From assembly GCF_900116145.1 (NCBI RefSeq), contig NZ_FPAB01000009.1, forward strand, positions 62,001-126,000: 64,000 bases of DNA, written 5' to 3'. The DNA is from Streptomyces harbinensis (lineage in GTDB: Bacteria > Actinomycetota > Actinomycetes > Streptomycetales > Streptomycetaceae). The notes under the pieces are model-generated. The model made no database searches and was not told the origin of the DNA. It worked only from the letters and a program-made list of their open reading frames with translations. The position numbers and the translations under genes are program-made. The number at the start of each line of letters is the position of its first letter. Within the stretch, counting starts at the first letter, position 1. This document shows positions 58,876 to 64,000 of the stretch, piece by piece.

Positions 58876-59891
58876 CCCGGGGCCGCCTCTCCCCGGGACG
58901 GGACCGGTACGTGCGCCGGCAGCAGCCCCTCGGCCCGCAACTCCTCCCACAGGCCGTCCGGTATCGGATGCCGGAACATGGCCACCGCGTCCCGTACCTC
59001 GGCCGCCGAGCGGGCCCCGACCAGCACACTGGCGACGGCGGGGTGGCCCAGCGGGAAGCGCAGCGCGGCGGCGCGCAGCGGGACGCCGTGCCGGCCGGCG
59101 ATCTCCTGGATCCGCAGCGCGCGGCGCACCAGTGGTGCGGGCGCCGGGCGGTAGTCGTAGGAGGCGCCGGGGCGCGGATCGGCGAGCAGCCCGCTGTTGA
59201 ACACGCCGCCGATGACCACCGCTACGCCCCGCTCGGCGGCCAGCGGCAGCAGCTCGGTCAGTCCGTCCTGGTCCAGCAGCGTGTAGCGGCCGGCCAGCAG
59301 CACGGCGTCGATGTCGGTGTCGCGGACGAAGCGGGCGGGCATCGCGGACTGGTTCATGCCGACGCCGATGGCGCCGACCGTGCCCTCGGCGCGCAGCCGC
59401 TCCAGCGCGGGATACGCCTCGGTGAGGGCCTGCCGCTCGTGGTCGTCGGGGTCGTGGAGCAGGACGAGATCGGCGCGATCCAGGCCGAGCCGTTCCAGGC
59501 TGGATTCCAGCGAGCGGCGCACGCCGTCGGCGCTGAAGTCCCAGACGCGGCGGTGGGTGGCGGGCGCGCCGGGGAAGCCGTGGGCGCCGTCGTGGCCCGC
59601 CGCCGGGCCGCCGTCGGTGGGGACGAGCAGCCGGCCGACCTTGGTGGAGAGCGTCCAGTCGGCGCGGGGCCGCTCGGCCAGTGCGGCGCCGAGCCGCTGT
59701 TCGGAGAGGCCGAGGCCGTAGTGCGGGGCGGTGTCGAAGCCGCGGATGCCCGCGTCCCAGGCGGCGTCCACGGTCCGCCGGGCCGCCTCCGCGTCGACGG
59801 GGGCGCCGAGGCCGGCCAGTGGCGCGCCGCCGAGGGAGAGCGCGCCCAGGGTGACGGTGCTGCGGCCCAGGGTCCGCCGCGGCCACGTCAT
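58872..59891 (-). CDS. Aldo/keto reductase, L-fucose (D-threo-aldose) 1-dehydrogenase-like
   Basis: 339 aa NAD(P)-dependent (alpha/beta)8 barrel oxidising an aldose at C1 to the lactone. The AKR residues Asp53 and Tyr58 in GFDTAPHYGLG, Lys84 in LSTKVGR and the His of DLVLLHDPDD are visible. The C-terminal substrate loop YDYRPAP matches the D-threo-aldose dehydrogenase subgroup. Its ATG at 59891 overlaps the SDR stop (ATGA), and its own stop overlaps the lactonase GTG. Confidence 0.93.
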   Translation of the reverse strand: MTWPRRTLGRSTVTLGALSLGGAPLAGLGAPVDAEAARRTVDAAWDAGIRGFDTAPHYGLGLSEQRLGAALAERPRADWTLSTKVGRLLVPTDGGPAAGHDGAHGFPGAPATHRRVWDFSADGVRRSLESSLERLGLDRADLVLLHDPDDHERQALTEAYPALERLRAEGTVGAIGVGMNQSAMPARFVRDTDIDAVLLAGRYTLLDQDGLTELLPLAAERGVAVVIGGVFNSGLLADPRPGASYDYRPAPAPLVRRALRIQEIAGRHGVPLRAAALRFPLGHPAVASVLVGARSAAEVRDAVAMFRHPIPDGLWEELRAEGLLPAHVPVPSRGEAAPG

Positions 59892-60661
59892 GCGGGCGGG
59901 TCGACGTGCGGTCGGGGCCGCAGACCGGCCATGCCGCCGTCGACGGCGAGCGCGGTGCCGGTGACGGAGGCGGCGGCGGGCGAGGCGAGATAGACGATGG
60001 CGGCGGCCACCTCGTCGGCGGTGACCAGGCGGCCCATCGGCTGACGGGCGGTCAGCGCGGCGCGTTCGGTCTCCGGGTCGTCGGCGGCGTCGAGCAGCCG
60101 GCCGACCCACGGGGTGTCGGCGGTGCCGGGGTTGACGCAGTTGACGCGGATGCCCTCGCCGAGGTGGTCGGTGGCCATCGCCAGGGTGAGCGACTGGACG
60201 GCGCCCTTGCTCGCCGAGTACAGGGCGCGCTGCGGCAGCCCGGCGGTGGCGGCCACCGAGCAGGTGTTGACGATCGCGGCGTGCCGGGAGGCGCGCAGCA
60301 GCGGCAGGGCGGCGCGGGTGGTGCGCACGATGCCCAGCACGTTGATGTCCAGGACGCGGTGCCATTCCTCGTCGCTGTTGTCCTCGACGGTGCCGGCGGC
60401 GCCGATGCCGGCGTTGTTGACGAGGATGTCGAGGCCGCCGAGTTCCGTGCCGGCGGCGGTGACGGCGGCGCGCACGGCGGCGTCGTCGGCGAGGTCGGCG
60501 CGGTGGCCGCGCAGCGGCGGGCCGGCGGACGCCGGGTCGAGGTCGAGTACGGCGACTGCGGCGCCGCGTGCGGCGAGCAGCCGGGCGGTGGCCAGGCCGA
60601 TGCCGGAGCCGCCACCGGTGACCAGGGCGCGGAGCCCGGCGAGTTCACCGGTGGCGCTCAT
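59888..60661 (-). CDS. Short-chain dehydrogenase/reductase (classical SDR)
   Basis: 257 aa NAD(P)-dependent SDR. The glycine motif VTGGGSGIGLATA (residues 14-26), NNAG (82-85), Ser135 and the catalytic YSASK (Tyr148, Lys152) are complete. It begins with an ATGA overlap to a 32-codon upstream ORF. In an L-fucose oxidative operon it would be the 2-keto-3-deoxy-L-fuconate dehydrogenase step (inference); the fuconate dehydratase is not in the window. Confidence 0.93.
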   Translation of the reverse strand: MSATGELAGLRALVTGGGSGIGLATARLLAARGAAVAVLDLDPASAGPPLRGHRADLADDAAVRAAVTAAGTELGGLDILVNNAGIGAAGTVEDNSDEEWHRVLDINVLGIVRTTRAALPLLRASRHAAIVNTCSVAATAGLPQRALYSASKGAVQSLTLAMATDHLGEGIRVNCVNPGTADTPWVGRLLDAADDPETERAALTARQPMGRLVTADEVAAAIVYLASPAAASVTGTALAVDGGMAGLRPRPHVDPPA

Positions 60662-60756
60662 CGGGCGGCCCGCCGCTCGGTGCCGGGGCGGAGGCGGATA
60701 CGGGCGGCGCGGGTGCGGGTGCTGGTTGGGGTGCGCGGGGCCGTGGCCTGGGGCAT
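60658..60756 (-). CDS. 32-aa ORF translationally coupled to the SDR; possible truncated mutarotase
   Basis: It starts at ATG 60756 behind a good GGAAGG site with 7-nt spacing and its TGA overlaps the SDR ATG (ATGA). The peptide is Arg/Thr/Pro-rich and contains RIRLRPGTERR. This resembles the first strand of L-rhamnose/L-fucose mutarotases (DUF718), after which the frame stops. It may be a remnant mutarotase start, a coupling leader, or chance. It is the first cistron of the operon. Confidence 0.5.
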   Translation of the reverse strand: MPQATAPRTPTSTRTRAARIRLRPGTERRAAR

Positions 60757-60851
60757 CGGCGGACCTTCCGGGTCGGCGGGGTCGGCTGGACGGGCAGCCG
60801 CGCTGAAACCCTAGGAGCCGGTCGGGGCCGGCACAAGATCCCCGGCCGGGG

Positions 60852-62087
60852 TCAGTCGCCGACCGCCCCGGTCGGCTTCGGCGCCGGGAGGGTGCCGGGG
60901 GCCGGGGTGGCCCGGGGCTCGGGCGCGGGTACCGGCGCGGGGCGGGCGATCGTCCGCCACCAGGTGTCGGACGGGGGCGGGGTGGCCGGTTCGAAGGAGG
61001 CGCCCGGCCGGGGCACCACCACCCGTACCCCGTCCCGCTCGCAGGCGGCGACGGTGCGCTCGGCCGGTTCGTCCCACGGGTGCAGGGCGAGGTTGAAGGT
61101 GCCCCAGTGGATGGGGAGCAGCACGCCGGGCTCGCCGTCCGGGCCGGCCAGGTCCCGGTGGGCCCGTACCCCTTCCTCGGGGGTCATGTGGATGTCCGGC
61201 CAGTACTCGCTGCTGTAGGCGCCGATCTGCATCATCGTGGCGTCGAACGGCCCGAGTTCGGCGCCGATGCGCGCGAAGCCGGGGAAGTAGCCGGTGTCGC
61301 CGCTGTGGAAGACGCGGTGCCGGGGGCCGGTGACCGCCCAGGAGGCCCACAGGGTGAGCCCGGTGTTGCGCATGCCCCGGCCGCAGAAGTGCTGCCCCGG
61401 GGTTGCGGTGAGGGTCAGCTCGCCGGCGGTGGTCGACTCCCACCAGTCGAGTTCGGTGATGCGGTCGGCGGGGACGCCCCAGTGCTCCAGATGGGCGCCC
61501 ACGCCCAGCGGTACGGCGAAGGGCGCCCCGGTGGCGATCAGCGCCTTGACGGTGGGCATGTCGAGGTGGTCGTAGTGGTCGTGGGAGATGACCACGGCGT
61601 CCAGCCGGCCGAGTTCGGTGAGCGGCAGCGGCGCGGGGTGCAGCCGCCGGGGGCCGGCGAAGCCGACGGGCGAGCAGCGCTCGCCCCACACCGGATCGAA
61701 GAGCACCCGGTGGCCGTCGATCTCGGCGAGGACGGTGGCGTGCCCGAGCCAGGTCAGCCGCAGCCCGGAGGCGGGCTCCGGGCCGGCCGCGCCGGGGGCG
61801 GGGGCGAACGCGGGGCGCTCCAGCGGGGGCGCGGCGGTGGGCCGGCGGCGCAGCCGGTCGGCGCGGCGCAGGAAGTCGCGTGCCATGCGCAGCGGGGAGG
61901 TGGGGGTGGCGGCGCCGACGGGGGCCTCGTTGCGGAAGGCACCGTCGCGGAACTGCGGGGAGCGCCGGATTCTGGCGAGGCGTTCGCCGGTGGGGTCGGC
62001 GCCGAAGGAGTCGGGCCGCACCCGGCCGGCCAGAGAACCGCTCCCGGCCCCGGGCCCGGAACGGCGGGTGGGGGATGTGTCGGACAC
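60852..62087 (-). CDS. Metallo-beta-lactamase-fold hydrolase (NAPE-PLD/UlaG-like)
   Basis: 411 aa from the GTG at 62087, preceded by GAGGAGG. A ~105-residue Arg/Pro-rich N-terminal region leads to the MBL core: TWLGHATVLAEIDG, the zinc motif SHDHYDHLD (His169, 171, 174; Asp173), SGDTGYFPGF and LLPIHWGTFNLALHPWDEP. The HWGT...H block resembles N-acyl-phosphatidylethanolamine phospholipase D-like proteins. A Pro/Ala-rich C-terminal tail follows. Substrate unknown. Confidence 0.9.
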   Translation of the reverse strand: MSDTSPTRRSGPGAGSGSLAGRVRPDSFGADPTGERLARIRRSPQFRDGAFRNEAPVGAATPTSPLRMARDFLRRADRLRRRPTAAPPLERPAFAPAPGAAGPEPASGLRLTWLGHATVLAEIDGHRVLFDPVWGERCSPVGFAGPRRLHPAPLPLTELGRLDAVVISHDHYDHLDMPTVKALIATGAPFAVPLGVGAHLEHWGVPADRITELDWWESTTAGELTLTATPGQHFCGRGMRNTGLTLWASWAVTGPRHRVFHSGDTGYFPGFARIGAELGPFDATMMQIGAYSSEYWPDIHMTPEEGVRAHRDLAGPDGEPGVLLPIHWGTFNLALHPWDEPAERTVAACERDGVRVVVPRPGASFEPATPPPSDTWWRTIARPAPVPAPEPRATPAPGTLPAPKPTGAVGD

Positions 62088-62227
62088 GGTGACCTCCTCG
62101 GCGAGCCTCCGGCCACTGTAACCCGAACGGGGTGTCGAACCCGTTGCCCTCCGTGGTGGCCGCGGGGGCCGGAAAATCGATCTCCCGGCCGACGGCGGCG
62201 ACCGGGTGCGACCGTAGGGTGGCCCCC

Positions 62228-62998
62228 ATGGATCGCATCCGGGCTGTGCAGCGCCGCTTTCCGATCAACGCCGATACCGGGTGGGCCGCGTTGCTGCTGC
62301 TGCTGTGCGGCTGGCACGTCATGGTGGATCCGGAGCTGCGGGGGGTGGTCGCGGCGGCGACGGCACTGGTGCTGGGGGTGATCATGTCGCTGGCCGTGGC
62401 GCTGCGCCGCCGCAGCCCGGAGAAGGTGCTGCTGCTGGCGCTGGTGGTGTGCGTGGCGCAGATCCTGGTGGGCTTCGGCCCGCTGACCACGCTCTTCGCG
62501 GTGTTCGCGGCGATAGCGACGGCGGCCAGCCGGGGCGCCCCGTGGGCCGCGCGGCTGGCTCTGCTGGGCGGGCTGGCGACCGCGCTGCTGGCGGCCGTGG
62601 TCGGCGCGGTGTCCCAGCCCGATCCGCTGCGGATGGCGATCGGCGCGGCGGTGTGGCTGTCGGTGCCCTTCACGCTGAGCTGGGCGCTGGGCAACCGGGC
62701 CCGGTTCCGCCGCCGTTACCGGCGGCAGCTGGACGCGCGCGCCGCCTCCCAGGCCCGGCTCGACGCCACCTGCCGGCGGGCGGCGCAGGTCACCTCGCGG
62801 GTGGAGATCTGCCGCGAGATGTACGACATCACCGGGCACCGGCTGGCGGGCATGGTGGTGCAGGCGGACGCGGCGGGGCGGGTACTCGACTCCTCGCCGG
62901 AGCGGGCCGGGCAGGCCCTGGAGGCGATAGCGGAGGCGGGCCACGCCGCGGAGGGCGAACTGCGCCAGGTGGGGGTGCTGCTGCGGCGGGCCGAGTGA
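62228..62998 (+). CDS. Degenerate histidine-kinase-like membrane protein
   Basis: 256 aa from ATG 62228. Residues 1-155 have about five hydrophobic segments. Residues ~165-256 match the dimerisation helix pair of NarL/DesK-type kinases (REMYDITGHRLAGMVVQADA, LDSSPERAGQALEAIAEAG). The usual LHD phospho-acceptor His is replaced by Tyr (Tyr199, Asp200), and the ATP-binding HATPase_c domain is missing. The frame ends cleanly and a terminator follows, with no response regulator nearby. It cannot autophosphorylate in the usual way and may act by dimerising with another kinase. Confidence 0.8.
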   Translation: MDRIRAVQRRFPINADTGWAALLLLLCGWHVMVDPELRGVVAAATALVLGVIMSLAVALRRRSPEKVLLLALVVCVAQILVGFGPLTTLFAVFAAIATAASRGAPWAARLALLGGLATALLAAVVGAVSQPDPLRMAIGAAVWLSVPFTLSWALGNRARFRRRYRRQLDARAASQARLDATCRRAAQVTSRVEICREMYDITGHRLAGMVVQADAAGRVLDSSPERAGQALEAIAEAGHAAEGELRQVGVLLRRAE

Positions 62999-63011
62999 CC
63001 CGTGCGGCGCG

Positions 63012-63040
63012 GGCGGCCGGCCCTTGCGGGACCGGCCGCC
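63012..63040. terminator. Bidirectional stem-loop terminator
   Basis: GGCGGCCGG pairs with CCGGCCGCC (9 bp), with an inner CCC/GGG stem, between the kinase-like gene and the convergent gene at the right edge. Confidence 0.65.
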
Positions 63041-63051
63041 GCAGGGGCCGG

Positions 63052-64000
63052 TCAGCGGGCCGGTGCGGCGGTGCCCAGGCCGTCCCGGGCGGGTTCGGGG
63101 CGGTGGACGCCCCGGGGGCGGTAGCCCAGTGCGTCGCAGTGGCCGGTGAGGTCGGCGAGCAGCCAGATGATGGCCAGCCACATCTCGGTGCCCTGGAGGC
63201 CCGGGGCCCGGCCGGGGCCGGTGCCGTCCGGGGCGGGTCCGAAGGCGAAGCCGTGGCCGGGGTGCCACCGGTCGAGAGCCGCCTCCAGTTGGCCGGTGGC
63301 CCAGCGGCGGATGTCCTCGGCGCGGTGGGTGCTGAGGCGGCCGGCGAGCCACAGCGGGTGGGCCACGTCGAGGACGTTGCAGGCGTTCTCGCGGTCCGCG
63401 CCGAAGTACCGGGGGTCGCGGGCGTGGTCGAGCACGGTGTCGATGACCCGTTCCGGGTGCGGTACGGGGACGCCGAACTGGGCGAACGAGCCGCGGGTCA
63501 GCCGGTAGTAGCCGTTGACGAGCTGGAGCCGCCCCTCCCGTGCCCGGGCGTCGCCCCACATGCCGGTCCACGGATCGGTGCGGGTGAGCAGCCAGCCGAA
63601 CAGTGCCTCCAGCGCGCCGGGGCCGGCCGGCTGGCCGCCCAGCCCGAGGTTCCAGTGCGCGGCGGTGGCCACCGCGTCCACCCAGCTGCCGGCGTGCCAG
63701 GCGCGCTCGTGCCAGGGCTGGGCGGCCAGCCGGTCCAGGAGTTGCCCGGCGGAGAGACCGGCGACGGCGTGCACCGGGTGGGCGAAGGAGGAGCCGAGCA
63801 GGTCGAGCGCGTACCCGACCGACAGGATGTGGTACAGCGCCGCGCCGTCGTCGACGAAGCCGTCGGCGCCCGGTGCGGGCAGCTCCCGGCCGGTTTCGGG
63901 CACCAGCCCGGTGGCCGGGTCCTGGAGCGCGCGCAGCCGGGCGATGTGGGTGTCGGCGGGGAGCTGGGCGGGCGCGGTGCCCAGCAGCAGGGCGGCGATC
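63052..64000 (-). CDS. Uncharacterised alpha/alpha-barrel-like protein (5' end outside window)
   Basis: The frame stays open to the right edge (upstream codons read LQDPATGLVPE), so the N-terminus is missing; an apparent GTG at 63903 is probably internal. About 316 residues are visible. Trp/His/Tyr-rich helical repeats (WHERAWHAGSWVDAVATAAHW, ENACNVLDVAHPLWLAGRLS, LQGTEMWLAIIWLLADLTG) resemble alpha/alpha-toroid glycosidase-like proteins of Streptomyces. I do not recognise the function. Confidence 0.7.
   Translation of the reverse strand, partial: IAALLLGTAPAQLPADTHIARLRALQDPATGLVPETGRELPAPGADGFVDDGAALYHILSVGYALDLLGSSFAHPVHAVAGLSAGQLLDRLAAQPWHERAWHAGSWVDAVATAAHWNLGLGGQPAGPGALEALFGWLLTRTDPWTGMWGDARAREGRLQLVNGYYRLTRGSFAQFGVPVPHPERVIDTVLDHARDPRYFGADRENACNVLDVAHPLWLAGRLSTHRAEDIRRWATGQLEAALDRWHPGHGFAFGPAPDGTGPGRAPGLQGTEMWLAIIWLLADLTGHCDALGYRPRGVHRPEPARDGLGTAAPAR

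Noticed and set aside
1..64000. tRNA, rRNA, CRISPR arrays and insertion sequences
   Set aside because: None recognised on either strand; no spaced direct repeats, transposase motifs or cloverleaf-like sequences were seen.

Overview
The window is chromosomal DNA from a high-GC actinomycete, almost certainly Streptomyces or a close relative. The evidence is the strong third-codon-position G/C bias, frequent GTG starts with AGGAGG-type ribosome sites, Streptomyces-type families (RppA, snapalysin, streptogrisin-like protease, DUF2264, DUF3140) and actinobacterial cysteine leader peptides ending in the CR motif. No tRNA, rRNA, CRISPR array, insertion sequence or phage structural gene is visible. 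About 55 protein genes are supported, some cut by the window ends.

The first half is dominated by sugar uptake and degradation. Positions 1-6329 hold a LacI-regulated CUT1 ABC importer and a divergent glycogen-debranching-like enzyme, with twin operators between them. A DyP peroxidase with a C-terminal lectin-like domain (6390-8294) and a secreted SGNH hydrolase (8425-9195) follow. Next comes an ABC importer/DUF2264 operon under a hybrid DeoR-LacI regulator (9322-15709). A short recombinase-like protein and an orphan TatA lie at 15920-16753. Positions 16948-19331 hold a flavin monooxygenase and an SsuE-like FMN reductase that face each other; each is preceded by its own tiny leader peptide ending in AICR or AICRIHH, which suggests cysteine/sulfur control. 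A methyltransferase, an MFS exporter and an ATP-grasp ligase (19403-22931) form a possible small-molecule cassette, followed by secreted snapalysin.

Positions 23630-34011 form a mannoside regulon. It has a beta-mannosidase coupled to a LacI-type protein that lacks its DNA-binding domain, a peptide-type ABC importer including a fused permease-ATPase, and a divergent ROK repressor. The beta-mannosidase and importer promoters carry the same TTGACT/AACAAT elements and a shared CTTAATTCGGC core, so they are probably co-regulated. A P450 and the type III polyketide synthase RppA (34251-36658) follow; this pair points to tetrahydroxynaphthalene/flaviolin-type pigment chemistry. Nudix, DUF418, secreted serine protease, FAD oxidoreductase and HIT genes lie before a divergent NHEJ-type pair (ATP-dependent ligase and LigD-like polymerase, 41624-43907). 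The biotin genes come next: bioF divergent from bioB-bioA-bioD (43925-48451).

The last part (48583-56700) is a probable xyloglucan-oligosaccharide locus. A LacI regulator sits behind a perfect 29-bp palindrome, followed by a CUT1 importer, a GH1 beta-glucosidase and a YicI-type alpha-xylosidase. Then come an HhH protein, a DUF3140 protein, an L-fucose-type oxidation operon (SDR, aldo/keto reductase, lactonase) with a tiny coupled upstream ORF, a metallo-beta-lactamase-fold hydrolase, a degenerate histidine-kinase-like membrane protein and a truncated unknown gene at the right edge.
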